Of a stretch of 64,000 nucleotides of DNA, positions 16,144 to 25,530 are shown in pieces (position 1 is the stretch's first letter; every line of letters begins with the position of its first letter). Source of the DNA: JAGOEY01 sp017997515 (GTDB lineage: Bacteria; Pseudomonadota; Gammaproteobacteria; Burkholderiales; Burkholderiaceae_C); the NCBI GenBank assembly GCA_026314275.1, contig CP111109.1, positions 992,001 to 1,056,000 of the forward strand. The letters are read 5' to 3'. Below the pieces are notes generated by a model, which was not told the origin of the DNA, searched no databases, and was given only the letters and a program-made list of their open reading frames with translations. The position numbers and the translations under genes are program-made.

Positions 16144-18663
16144 TCAGGACGCCGCCCGCCGCAGCGTCTCCACCACCGGCCGCCGCAGCACATCGCGCAG
16201 CCCCCACCAGCCCGCCGCCAGCGCCAGCGCGGCACCGGTCAGCGCGCCCAGCAGCGGCACCCACCATGCGCCCGTCCAGGCGAAGTCAAACACATACTTG
16301 GCCAGCGACCAGCCCACGGCCATGGCGACCAGGCTGGCCAGGAAGCCCGCCAGCATGCCCACACCGGCCAGCTCGGCCCGCTGCACCTGGCGCAGCAGGC
16401 GGCTGGGGGCACCAACGGCGCGCATGATGGCAAATTCACGGGCGCGCTCTTCACGCGTGGCAGTTACCGATGCAAACAGCACCACCAGCCCGGCGGCCAG
16501 GGTGAAGGCGAACAAAAACTCCACCGCACGCACGACCTGGTCAAGCACCCGCTGCACCTGCAGGATGGTGCTGGCCATGTCCACGTTGGTGATGTTGGGG
16601 TAGTTGCGCACCAGCTGGTTGTCAAACCCTTTGGTGTCGGGCGCACGGAAGGCGGCGAGGTAGGTGATAGGCATGTCGGCCAATGTGTCCACCGGGTAGA
16701 TCACAAAGAAGTTGGCGCGCATGGAGCCCCAGTCCACCTTGCGCAGCGAGGTGATTTTGGCCTCGCTCTGCACACCGCCCATGTCGAAACGCATCACGTC
16801 ACCCAGGTGCAGGCCCAGGGTTTCGGCAATGCCACTTTCCACGCTGATGGCACCTTGTTCTCCGTCCGTCCAGCGCCCGGCCACCACCTCGTTGTGCTGT
16901 GGGCGGGTGGCGGTGTGGGAGATATTGAACTCGCGGTCAACCAGGCGGCGGGCGCGGTCTTCGGTGAAGTCGTCGGGGGTCACGGCTTTGCCGTTCACGG
17001 CGATCAGGCGGCCGCGGATCATGGGGAACCAGTCGAAATTCTTCACGCCGCCGTCGCGCAGCGACTGCTGGAACGACGCGCTCTGGTCGGGCATGACGTT
17101 GATGACGAAGCGGTTGGGTGCATCGGGTGGCGTGGCCTTGCGCCAGCTGCTGATGAGGTCGGTGCGCAGCAGCACCAGCAGGATCAGCGCCAGCAGGCCC
17201 ACCGCCAGCGCACTGACCTGCACCACCGCAAACACCGGGCGGGCCGAGATTTGCCGTGTGGCCAGCACCAGCCAGCGCGGGGCTGTGGCCTCGTTCACCA
17301 CCCGGCGCAGCAGCACCACAGCCCCCCAGCTCAGGGCGGCGAACAGCACCACCGCCACGGCAAACCCACCCACGGCAATCAAGCCCAGCTTCAGGTCACT
17401 GCTGGCAGCCACCAGCAGCGCGGCAAAACCGGCCACACCGAGGCCGAGCACCGACAGCGACGTGGGTTTGAGCCCGCCCATGTCACGGCGGATGACGCGC
17501 AGCGGTGGCACCTGCGCCAGTTGCAGCACCGGCGGCAGGCCAAACGCCAGCAGCAGCGTGAGGCCCATGCCCAGGCCAAAAAACACGGGCTGCAGGCTGG
17601 CCGCAGGCAGGGCCGCGTCCACCAGCCCGGCGAGCAAGGCGACAAACACATAGTGCACGGCGTAACCGATGGCCACACCCAGCGCGCTGGCAAACAGGCC
17701 GATCAGGATGAACTCGAACGCGTAACTCCAGGCGATGGTGCGCTGGCTCTGGCCCAGCACCCGCAGCATGGCGCAGTCGTCCAGGTGGCTGGCGGCAAAG
17801 CTGCGCGCGGCCAACGCCACGGCCACGGCGCTGAGCAGGGCTGACAACAGCGCCACGAGGCTCAGAAACTTCTCGGCGCGGTCGAGTGCCTGGCGCATTT
17901 CGGGGCGGCCGCTTTCCAGCGACTCGACCCGCACACCGCGCAGGTCGCTGCGTTTGATCTCCGCCGTGGCCCAGTCCGAGAACTGCTGCACCGCCTGCGG
18001 CGTGCCCACCACGGCAAAGCGGTAGGTCAGGCGGCTGGCGGGCTGTACCAGCGCGGTGGCGGCCAGGTCGGCCTGGTTCAGCATGACACGCGGGGCAAAA
18101 CTCATGAAGCCGCCGCCCCGGTCGGGCTCCAGCACGATGGTGCGGCTGATACGCAAGGCGGCGTCGCCCAGCAGCAGCTTGTCGCCCATGGCCAGGCCCA
18201 GCGATTCGAGCACGGGTGCATCGACCCACACCTCACCAGGTGCGGGAATGTCCCGCGTGGTCTGCTCGGCCCCACCCGGTGTGTCGGCCACCTTCAGGCT
18301 GCCGCGCAGCGGGTAGCCAGGCTGCACGGACTTCAGCGCCACCAAACGGCTGGCACCACCTTGTGTATCACTGGCGCGGCCCATGGTGGGGAAGCCCAGC
18401 GTGCCTGCGCCCTGCAAACCGAGCGCGGCGGCGCGGTCTAAAAAAGCCTGGGGTGTGGGGTTGTCGCTGACCACCACCAGGTCACCGCCCAGCAGCTGGC
18501 TGGCGTCACGCTGCAACCCGCCCTTGAGCCGGTCGGCAAAAAAGCCCACGGCGGTGAGTGCAGCCACAGCCAAGGTGACGGCCACGATCAACAGGCGCAG
18601 TTCACCCGCACGCAAATCGCGCCACAGGGTGCGCCAGCCAAGGCGAAGAAAAGAGGTGTTCAT
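16144..18663 (-). CDS. FtsX-type ABC transporter permease (YbbP-like)
   Basis: The 839-residue inner-membrane protein has an N-terminal helix, a large periplasmic MacB-like domain (about residues 45-240), and two FtsX permease blocks (about 265-470 and 710-830). The region around 370-520 adds further helices. This duplicated layout matches the YbbP group, which pairs with a YbbA-type ATPase to move lipids, lipoproteins or toxic hydrophobic compounds. No ATPase gene is adjacent. The true start is ATG at 18663; the open frame continues upstream but only as an overlap with fdhD. The stop of fdhD overlaps this start as ATGA. Confidence 0.85.
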   Translation of the reverse strand: MNTSFLRLGWRTLWRDLRAGELRLLIVAVTLAVAALTAVGFFADRLKGGLQRDASQLLGGDLVVVSDNPTPQAFLDRAAALGLQGAGTLGFPTMGRASDTQGGASRLVALKSVQPGYPLRGSLKVADTPGGAEQTTRDIPAPGEVWVDAPVLESLGLAMGDKLLLGDAALRISRTIVLEPDRGGGFMSFAPRVMLNQADLAATALVQPASRLTYRFAVVGTPQAVQQFSDWATAEIKRSDLRGVRVESLESGRPEMRQALDRAEKFLSLVALLSALLSAVAVALAARSFAASHLDDCAMLRVLGQSQRTIAWSYAFEFILIGLFASALGVAIGYAVHYVFVALLAGLVDAALPAASLQPVFFGLGMGLTLLLAFGLPPVLQLAQVPPLRVIRRDMGGLKPTSLSVLGLGVAGFAALLVAASSDLKLGLIAVGGFAVAVVLFAALSWGAVVLLRRVVNEATAPRWLVLATRQISARPVFAVVQVSALAVGLLALILLVLLRTDLISSWRKATPPDAPNRFVINVMPDQSASFQQSLRDGGVKNFDWFPMIRGRLIAVNGKAVTPDDFTEDRARRLVDREFNISHTATRPQHNEVVAGRWTDGEQGAISVESGIAETLGLHLGDVMRFDMGGVQSEAKITSLRKVDWGSMRANFFVIYPVDTLADMPITYLAAFRAPDTKGFDNQLVRNYPNITNVDMASTILQVQRVLDQVVRAVEFLFAFTLAAGLVVLFASVTATREERAREFAIMRAVGAPSRLLRQVQRAELAGVGMLAGFLASLVAMAVGWSLAKYVFDFAWTGAWWVPLLGALTGAALALAAGWWGLRDVLRRPVVETLRRAAS

Positions 18664-19604
18664 GGTTTGGAAGAAGTAGAGGCGGGCACTGGCTCGACCG
18701 GTGTGCGGCGCGGGCCTGCCAGTTCCGGCTGCAGCAGCAGGCGGTCGCGGCCGCTGTAACAAACGAAATGCCGGTTGGTGGCACGGCCAATGGCGCACAG
18801 GCCCAGCTGCTGCGCCACGGCGTGGCCCATCTGGGTGATGCCGCTGCGCGAGACCACGATGGGCACACCCATCTGGGCGGATTTGATGACCATCTCGCTG
18901 GTGAGGCGGCCGGTGGTGTAGAAAACTTTGTCCGTGCCCTGCATGCGCAGGGCGTCGGTTGTCTGAGCGGCGTCCTGCATCCACATCCAGCCCGCGATGG
19001 TGTCGATGGCGTTGTGGCGGCCCACATCTTCGACAAACACCAGCATATCCTGCCCTTGGAACAGCGCGCAGCCGTGTACCGACCCGGCGGACTTGTAGGT
19101 GCTCTCTTGCAGCCGGATGGCGTTGACGATGCCGTAGAGCTGGGCCTGGCTGAGTGTGGCGGGGGGCAACACCAGCGTGTCGATGTCGGCCATCAGGTCG
19201 CCAAACACACTGCCCTGGCCGCAGCCGGTGGTGACCACACGGCGGGCGGTGCGTTCCTCGATCTGGTCGATGCCAGAGCAGGTTTTGACCGCCGCTGCAC
19301 CGACCTCCCAGTCCACCGTGATGGAGTCGATGTCGGACACCGATTGCACCAGCCGCTGGTTGCGCAGGTAACCCAGCACCAGCAGCTCGGGCTGCGCACC
19401 CAGCGTCATGAGTGTGACCAGCTCCCGTTTGTCCACATAGACGGTGAGTGCACGTTCGGCGGGGATGGAGACGGTCTCTACATCGCCGTATTCGTTGACG
19501 GCTTCGATCGCCTGCGTCAGTGGTGCACGGGCCTGCGTGAGGCGGGGCACACCCATTTGCGGTGCCGCATCGGGCGAAGGTTCAGAGGGCAAGGAGCGGG
19601 GCAT
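18660..19604 (-). CDS. fdhD: FdhD, formate dehydrogenase sulfurtransferase
   Basis: The 314-residue protein is needed to sulfurate the molybdenum cofactor of formate dehydrogenases, taking sulfur from IscS. Family elements include AVNEYGDVETVSIPAERALT-like N-terminal strands, EDVGRHNAID, and YTTGRLTSEMV. The loop that in E. coli carries two cysteines (C-x2-C) here reads TTGCGQGSVFG with a single Cys. The start at 19604 is chosen over one at 19700, since the extra residues look non-family. It ends the formate dehydrogenase operon. Confidence 0.92.
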   Translation of the reverse strand: MPRSLPSEPSPDAAPQMGVPRLTQARAPLTQAIEAVNEYGDVETVSIPAERALTVYVDKRELVTLMTLGAQPELLVLGYLRNQRLVQSVSDIDSITVDWEVGAAAVKTCSGIDQIEERTARRVVTTGCGQGSVFGDLMADIDTLVLPPATLSQAQLYGIVNAIRLQESTYKSAGSVHGCALFQGQDMLVFVEDVGRHNAIDTIAGWMWMQDAAQTTDALRMQGTDKVFYTTGRLTSEMVIKSAQMGVPIVVSRSGITQMGHAVAQQLGLCAIGRATNRHFVCYSGRDRLLLQPELAGPRRTPVEPVPASTSSKP

Positions 19605-19706
19605 GGGCCCCAAGGCTACAGGAAAACGCAGTGTCCCCACCCCTTGGCCGGGTAAGACTATGGGAATCCCACACGCTGCGCTGGCTCCGCAGCGCAGCAC
19701 CCTGTT

Positions 19707-20099
19707 TTATTTTTTGGCCGGTGCCAGCTCGGCAGCCGTCTTGGGCCCGCTCGGCGGGCTGGCTGCGGTGGTGGCGGGGGAATGGGCACCCGCTGCCTCC
19801 AGCGGTTTGGCCTCGGGGGCCACGTAGGCAAAAGGACCGGGGTCCGCACAGGGAGGTGTGGCGATGGCGGGTTTCACCTCGCGCCCCTCTGCTTTGGCAT
19901 TGGCAAAGAAGTTGGCTGCTGCGCGGTCTTGTGCGTTACACAGCAGGTAGTTGTCGACCTTGCCAGTCCAGGCGGCTTTGGCTGCGGCTTCGGCAGCCTT
20001 GGCCTTGGCTGCGTCGTCGGGTGCGGGCAGTTTGGCAAACGCGGCGCTGGCGCACAGCACCGACACGGCACACACAGCGGATAAGGAAAAAATCTTCAT
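19707..20099 (-). CDS. Small exported protein of the formate dehydrogenase operon
   Basis: The 130-residue protein starts with a clear Sec signal peptide (MKIFSLSAVCAVSVLCASAA, cleavage near AFA-K). The mature part has two cysteines (YLLCNAQDR and PPCADPG) and a Pro/Ala-rich low-complexity tail. It starts 11 bp after fdhC on the same strand and so belongs to the operon. I do not recognise a named domain. A periplasmic assembly or stability role for the respiratory enzyme is inferred from position only. Confidence 0.75.
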   Translation of the reverse strand: MKIFSLSAVCAVSVLCASAAFAKLPAPDDAAKAKAAEAAAKAAWTGKVDNYLLCNAQDRAAANFFANAKAEGREVKPAIATPPCADPGPFAYVAPEAKPLEAAGAHSPATTAASPPSGPKTAAELAPAKK

Positions 20100-20110
20100 G
20101 GTGTGTGTCC

Positions 20111-21328
20111 TCAGGCTTGTGCGGGGCGGGCGGTTGCAGCAGTGGCGGGGTCACCTTCGGGTGGCACAGCGCTGCGTTGTGCGGGGATCTTGCCGGACTG
20201 GATATCGTCGTACCACAGGTCGTGGTGCTGGCGCGCCCAGGTTTCATCCACTTGCCCGGTCTTCATGGCGTCGAGTGCACCTTCCGAACCGATGGTGCCG
20301 AGGTAGATGTGACCGATGAACATACAGATCATCAGCACCGTCGCCACCGCGTGCACCATGTGGGCCACCTGCATGGTGGCGCGCACATACTCGATGCCGG
20401 GCAACACCTTGTCGAGCACCAGGCCCGAGGCGGCCACGATCAGGCCCAGGCCAAAAACACCGAACCAGAACACGATTTTTTCACCGCCGTTAAAGCGGTG
20501 CGACGAGACATGTTTGCCAGAGAAAAGACCGCCCCCCTTGAGCAGCCAGGTGACGTCGGCCGCAGTCGGCCAGTTGTCGCGCAAGAAGGTGAAAAACACC
20601 ACCACCAGCGACACCACAAACATGGGCCCGACAAAATTGTGCGCGGTCTTCAGCACCCAGGTGAGCCAGCCAAACAGCGCCCCGCCCATGATGGGCAGCA
20701 GGAAGAATTTGCCAAACGCCATAACGATGCCCGAGATCGCCAGGATGGAAAACGCCGTGGCGTTGACCCAGTGCGCGGCACGCTCGAAATAGGTAAAACG
20801 TTCAATCATGCGCCCGGTGGGGGCACCCTCAACGCGGATCGGGCCCTTGGTGAAATAGAACAAGGCCACCGCCAGCAATGTGATGAGAATGAGCGCCCCG
20901 CCGTACGGAATGATCCAGACATTCCGCGTCTGGCGCCAGGCCTCACCGGCCGTGGTGTAACGTGAGCCGGGGTACTGCACAAAACCCTGGATCAGGTTGC
21001 CCGCCTCGGGGGCCTCGCTGTGCGGCAGGCTGCTGAAACCGGTGACACCACCACCCACCTGCCGCCACATGGGCGCGTTGTTGCCGGGCTGCACACGGGC
21101 ACGTTCGCCGTTGGTCTGCTCCATGTAACCTGGGTCTTCGCTGGCCGCAGGTTTGACGGTGAAGATGTTCTGGCTCTGGATGCCGCCGGGGGCCGCTGCG
21201 GGCACGGCGGCAGGCTGTGCCGCGATAGTGGCCTGGTCGGGTGCGGGCGCTGCGGCTGGGGCTTGCGCCCAGGCCGAAACCAGCAGCCCGTTGGCGGCGA
21301 TCACAAGAGCTGCAAGCACTTTTTTCAT
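20111..21328 (-). CDS. fdhC: Formate dehydrogenase cytochrome b556 (gamma) subunit
   Basis: The 405-residue protein has a signal peptide, a periplasmic N-terminal stretch of about 130 residues rich in Ala/Pro, and a four-helix di-haem cytochrome b domain. Haem ligand histidines are in the expected places (FERAAHWVNA, KTAHNFVG, QVAHMVHAV, GHIYLGT). It anchors FdhAB to the inner membrane and passes electrons from formate to quinone. E. coli FdnI is only about 217 residues; the longer periplasmic extension is known in other proteobacterial FDH gamma subunits. Confidence 0.92.
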   Translation of the reverse strand: MKKVLAALVIAANGLLVSAWAQAPAAAPAPDQATIAAQPAAVPAAAPGGIQSQNIFTVKPAASEDPGYMEQTNGERARVQPGNNAPMWRQVGGGVTGFSSLPHSEAPEAGNLIQGFVQYPGSRYTTAGEAWRQTRNVWIIPYGGALILITLLAVALFYFTKGPIRVEGAPTGRMIERFTYFERAAHWVNATAFSILAISGIVMAFGKFFLLPIMGGALFGWLTWVLKTAHNFVGPMFVVSLVVVFFTFLRDNWPTAADVTWLLKGGGLFSGKHVSSHRFNGGEKIVFWFGVFGLGLIVAASGLVLDKVLPGIEYVRATMQVAHMVHAVATVLMICMFIGHIYLGTIGSEGALDAMKTGQVDETWARQHHDLWYDDIQSGKIPAQRSAVPPEGDPATAATARPAQA

Positions 21329-21341
21329 AAGGGCTCCGGTC

Positions 21342-21575
21342 TTATCGGCTGGTGATCTTGTTGTACTCGTTCTGGCCCTGCTGGGTGCGCACCTTCATGT
21401 GCTGCTCCCAGCTGTTGCGGTCACCCGGCGTCCAGCCTGAAGCGGTGAAGTTGCTACCCGTGCCCGTGTACGCAGTTTTGTCCAGCTGCCCGGCCCCGGC
21501 GGTCTGCGGCTTTTCGCCACAGGCACCCAAAACGAACAGCAATGAGGCCCACAAGAGGATGTTGCGTTTCATCAT
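21342..21575 (-). CDS. Small lipoprotein in the formate dehydrogenase operon
   Basis: The 77-residue protein has a lipoprotein signal: two lysine/arginine residues, a hydrophobic core and the lipobox LGAC with the lipidated cysteine near residue 19. The short mature part (TAYTGTGSNFTASGWTPGDR) is not from a named family I recognise. It overlaps the fdhB stop by 4 bp and lies 13 bp before fdhC, so it is expressed with the enzyme. A role in FDH assembly or membrane attachment is an inference from position. Confidence 0.78.
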   Translation of the reverse strand: MMKRNILLWASLLFVLGACGEKPQTAGAGQLDKTAYTGTGSNFTASGWTPGDRNSWEQHMKVRTQQGQNEYNKITSR

Positions 21576-22189
21576 TTGGCTCCTGCAGGGGGTTGGCCTG
21601 CCTGGCGTGAACCGTAGGCCGTGCCCCAGCCCCAGACTTCGGCGCCCTTGCCGCGCTGCACAACACGGGTGCGGAAGATGTCGGCCACCACGTCGCCGTC
21701 ACCGGCCAGCAAGGCCTTGGTGGAGCACATCTCGGCACAGGCAGGCAACTTGCCTTCGGCCAGGCGGTTGCGGCCGTATTTTTCAAACTCGGCCTGGCTG
21801 CCGTGGTCTTCTGGCCCACCTGCACAGAAGGTGCACTTGTCCATCTTGCCGCGCACACCAAACGTGCCTTGCGACGGAAACTGCGGCGCGCCAAACGGGC
21901 AGGCATAGGAGCAGTAGCCACAACCGATACAGATGTCCTTGTCGTGCAACACCACACCTTCGTCGGTGCGGTAGAAACAGTTGACCGGGCACACCGCCAT
22001 ACAGGGTGCGTCGCTGCAGTGCATACACGCCACGGAAATGGAGCGTTCACCGGGCACACCGTCGTTGAGGGTGACCACCCGGCGGCGGTTCACGCCCCAA
22101 GGCACTTCGTGTTCGTTCTTGCAGGCCGTGACACAGCCATTGCACTCGATACAACGCTCGGCGTCGCAGACAAATTTCATTCTTGCCAT
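21572..22189 (-). CDS. fdhB: Formate dehydrogenase iron-sulfur (beta) subunit
   Basis: The 205-residue protein carries four cysteine clusters for [4Fe-4S] centres: CIECNGCVTAC, CMHCSDAPCMAVCP, CIGCGYCSYACP, and CTFC with the later CAEMC. It carries electrons from the FdhA active site to the cytochrome. It lacks the C-terminal membrane helix of E. coli FdnH, so it is a peripheral subunit. It lies 12 bp downstream of fdhA. Confidence 0.94.
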   Translation of the reverse strand: MARMKFVCDAERCIECNGCVTACKNEHEVPWGVNRRRVVTLNDGVPGERSISVACMHCSDAPCMAVCPVNCFYRTDEGVVLHDKDICIGCGYCSYACPFGAPQFPSQGTFGVRGKMDKCTFCAGGPEDHGSQAEFEKYGRNRLAEGKLPACAEMCSTKALLAGDGDVVADIFRTRVVQRGKGAEVWGWGTAYGSRQAGQPPAGAK

Positions 22190-22201
22190 GGTGCTTCTTC
22201 C

Positions 22202-25170
22202 TTATGCTTTTTCGACGTTACAGATCGTCGTTTTGGTTTCTTGCATCATGGTCACGCTGTCGTAGCCATAGGTGGTGCCGGTGTTCACAGCTTCACCACG
22301 CACAATCGGCGCAGCGCCAGCGGGGTAGTGCGCCAGCATGTCCGCACCTTGCCAGCGGCCCGAGAAGTGGAATGGCATAAACACCGTGTCGGCTGCCACA
22401 CGCTCGGTCACCAAAGCCTGAACGTTGAGCCGTGCACCCGTGGGGGTGTGCACCCAGGCGCGTTCGCCATTGCGAATGCCCTTGGCAGCGGCCACAGCGG
22501 GGTTGATCTCGATGAACATCTCCTGCTGCAGCTCGGCCAACCAGGGGTTGGAACGGGTTTCCTCGCCACCACCCTCGTACTCGACCAAGCGGCCCGAAGT
22601 CATGATGAACGGGAACTTCTCGTGCAGTTTGTCGGCCACATTTTTCTGCTGCACCGACTTAAACAGCGTCGGCAAGCGCCAGAAAGCCATCTTGTCGTCG
22701 TGGGTCGGGTACTTGGCAACCAAGTCGGGGCGCGTGCCAAACAGGGGCTCGCGGTGCTGCGGAATGGCGTCGGGGAAGTTCCACACCACGGCCCGTGCAC
22801 GGGCGTTGCCAAACGGGTGGCAGCCATGGTTTTGCATGAACACACGGATCATGCCGCCGGAGTTGTCGGTCTTCCAGTTCTTGCCCTCGGCGAGTTTTTT
22901 CTCGGCGTCGGTCAGCTCGTCCCACCAGCCCAGTTTCTTGAGAAAAATGTGATCCAGCTCGGGGTAGCCGGTGGTGATGGCCGCACCCTTCGAGTGGGAG
23001 CCATCGGCTGCCAGCAGGCTTTCCCCATTGCGTTCCACACCGAAGTTGGCCCGGAAGTTACCGCCGCCGTCCATCACATGCAAAGACGTGTCGTACAGGT
23101 TGGCGGTGCCGGGGTGTTTGAGGCTGGCCGTGCCCCAGCAGGGCCAGGGCAGACCAAAGAAGTCGCCGGTCAGGTCGTAACCCGTTTCCGCATCCTTGCC
23201 CGCCTTGGCACGCAAGGTCTTCACGTCAAACACATGCATGTTTTTCATGTGGGCCTTGAGCCGCTCGGGCGTCTGCCCTGTGTAGCCAATGGTCCAGACG
23301 CTGCGGTTGATTTCACGCAGGATGTCCTCGATCATGGGTTCGTCCAGCCCCTTGACCTTATGGAGCTTGTAGTTCTTGACCAGCTCAGGCCCAAAGCCCA
23401 GCTTTTGGGCGAACTGGTACATGATCATGTGGTCGGTGCGGCTCTCCCACAGCGGCTCGATGACTTTTTCGCGCCATTGCAGCGAGCGGTTGGATGCAGT
23501 GCAGGAGCCACTGGTTTCAAACTGCGTGGTGGCGGGCAGCAGGTAGACCGCGCGGTTCGGGTTCAGGTCTTCGGGCTTGCCGGGCATGGCGGCCATGGCG
23601 GCGGTGGCAGACGGGTAAGGGTCCACCACGACCAGCAGGTCGAGCTTGTCCATGGCACGCTTCATCTCCAGCCCGCGTGTCTGCGAGTTGGGTGCATGGC
23701 CCCAGTACACGACCCCGCGCAGGTTGGATTCCTGGTCGATCAGCTCGTTTTTCTCCAGCACGCCGTCGATCCAGCGCGACACGGTGATGCCGGGTTTGGT
23801 CATCATGGCGGGGGACGCAAACCGGCCCTTGATCCAGTCGTACTCCACACCCCATGCATTGGCGAAATGCCTCCACGAGCCCTCGGCCAGGCCGTAGTAG
23901 CCCGGCAGCGAGTCAGGGTTGGGGCCCACATCGGTGGCGCCCTGCACGTTGTCATGGCCCCGGAAGATGTTGGTGCCGCCACCCGACTTGCCCACATTGC
24001 CCAGCGCCAGTTGCAGGATGCATGACGCCCGCACGATGGCGTTGCCGATGGAGTGCTGCGTCTGGCCCATACACCAAACGATGGTGCCTGGACGGTTCTC
24101 GTTGAGCCAGGTCGCCACCTTGAGCACCTGAGCCTCTTTGACGCCGCAGACTTCCTCGACCTTGTCGGGTGTCCACTTGGCCATCACATCCTCGCGCACT
24201 TTGTCCATGCCGAACACGCGGTCGTTGATGTACTGCTTGTCTTCCCAGCCGTTCTTGAAGATGTGGTGCAACACACCAAACAGGAAGGCGATGTCAGAGC
24301 CCGACCGGATACGCACGTACTCGTCGGCCTTGGCCGCGGTGCGGGTGAAACGTGGGTCCACCACAATCATCTTGCAGCCGGTTTCCTTGGCATGCAGCAT
24401 GTGCAACATGCTCACAGGGTGGGCTTCGGCGGCGTTGGAGCCAATGTAGAGCGCAACCTTTGCGTTCTGCATGTCGTTGTAGGAGTTGGTCATGGCGCCG
24501 TAGCCCCATGTGTTGGCCACACCGGCCACCGTGGTCGAATGGCAGATACGCGCCTGGTGGTCGCAGTTGTTCGAGCCGAAGTAGCTCACAAACTTGCGCA
24601 TCAGGTAGGCCTGCTCGTTGCTGTGTTTGGACGAGCCCACCCAGTACACCGAATCGGGCCCGCTGGCCTTGCGCAGGTCGAGCATCTTGGCGCTGATCTC
24701 GTCGAGCGCCGTGTCCCAGCTGATACGTTCGTATTTGCCGTTGACCAGCTTCATCGGGTAACGCAGCCGGTATTCACCGTGGCCATGTTCACGCAGTGCC
24801 GCACCTTTGGCGCAGTGTGCGCCGAGGTTGATGGGGGAGTCGAACACCGGCTCCTGGCGCACCCAGACACCGTTCTCGACTACCGCATCCGACGCACAGC
24901 CGACCGAGCAGTGACCACACACGGTGCGTTTGACTTCGATTTTGCTGGTACCCATACCTGCCCCAGCACCGGCTGCGGCTTGGGCTTTTTGACCAGCGTG
25001 AGCTGGGAGGCTGCCAGACCGACACCGACCCCCATACCGGAGCGGCGCAGGAAAGCCCGGCGGTCCATGGTGGGCAGGGCCTGTGACAGGCCCCGGCGCA
25101 GGCTGTGGACAAATTGCGAGCGTGCAGCACCGTGCTGCACGCTGCCCTCGTTTTTCTTGGTGAGCAACAT
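22202..25170 (-). CDS. fdhA: Respiratory formate dehydrogenase alpha subunit, frameshifted between Tat signal and body
   Basis: The catalytic body (ATG at 24955, 917 residues) has the N-terminal [4Fe-4S] motif CGHCSVGC with a later HCAKG, the molybdopterin folds, and ARICHSTTV, where Cys replaces the selenocysteine of E. coli FdnG. Upstream in another frame, from ATG 25170, lies a Tat leader with MDRRAFLRRSG and VGLAASQLTLVKK. Related enzymes have both parts in one chain. The frames join exactly by a -1 shift at 24986-24990 (five A residues on the minus strand), giving VKK-AQAAAGAGAGMGTSK. Without the shift the leader ends as a 96-residue peptide. Programmed slippage, a mutation or a sequencing error are all possible; the body is in any case intact. 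Confidence 0.85.
24968..24996 (-). promoter_or_regulatory. Candidate -1 frameshift signal in fdhA
   Basis: On the minus strand the leader frame reads GTC AAA AAG. After a 6-base spacer CCCAAG comes a possible stem-loop CCGCAGC-CGGT-GCTGGGG with one G-G mismatch. A -1 slip on the A run restores the full reading frame. Confidence 0.35.
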
Positions 25171-25180
25171 GGCAGTCCAG

Positions 25181-25402
25181 TCAGAGACGGGTGGTTTTGT
25201 AGTAACGCTTGACGTGTTCGGAGAGGTGGTACCCACCGCCCCGCTCGGGCACGGGTGGATGCTCTTCCACGGCCACGGGGGTGACGGCGGCGAGCTGGGG
25301 CAACGCAGTCACCGCTGCGGCAGCGGCACCGACGGTGGCTGCTCCGAAAAAGAACCCACGGCGTGAAGGGGCCGGTAGGGTGATAGGCTGGCTTTCCTGC
25401 AT
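25181..25402 (-). CDS. Small Tat-exported protein of formate dehydrogenase loci (TIGR02811 type)
   Basis: The 73-residue protein has a twin-arginine signal (PSRRGFFFGAATVGAAAAAV) and ends YHLSEHVKRYYKTTRL. This fits the family described for formate dehydrogenase regions, with a Tat leader and a C-terminal motif Y-[HRK]-x-[TS]-x-H-x-x-x-Y-Y. Its function is unknown; the Tat signal suggests it travels folded or with a partner. It ends 10 bp before the fdhA leader, so the two are cotranscribed. The start at 25402 is preferred to one at 25474, because the leader then has normal length. Confidence 0.85.
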   Translation of the reverse strand: MQESQPITLPAPSRRGFFFGAATVGAAAAAVTALPQLAAVTPVAVEEHPPVPERGGGYHLSEHVKRYYKTTRL

Positions 25403-25530
25403 GGAGTGTCTCCAGGATGGCGGGCAGTTATGAAATGATTTGCATACTGTAAAGGACTCACCATGCTGGTGCAATGGAAGACCCCCGTATACGGTTCAAG
25501 TTTTCAGAGGGGAAACCCCCGGTAGCGTGC

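Noticed and set aside
16060..17844. A 594-codon open frame opposite the FtsX-type permease
   Set aside because: Same low-complexity antisense pattern; the permease frame has clear membrane segments.
18664..18984. N-terminal extension of the FtsX-type permease by about 107 residues
   Set aside because: The extension lies wholly in fdhD in another frame and is Arg/His-rich. ATG 18663 gives a proper membrane N-terminus and the usual ATGA overlap.
19562..20965. A 467-codon plus-strand open frame over fdhC and its small neighbour
   Set aside because: Antisense shadow; the minus strand has a signal peptide, haem ligands and tight gene spacing.
21803..24025. A 740-codon open frame on the plus strand opposite fdhA/fdhB
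   Set aside because: Antisense shadow of the formate dehydrogenase genes, with low-complexity composition and no motifs.
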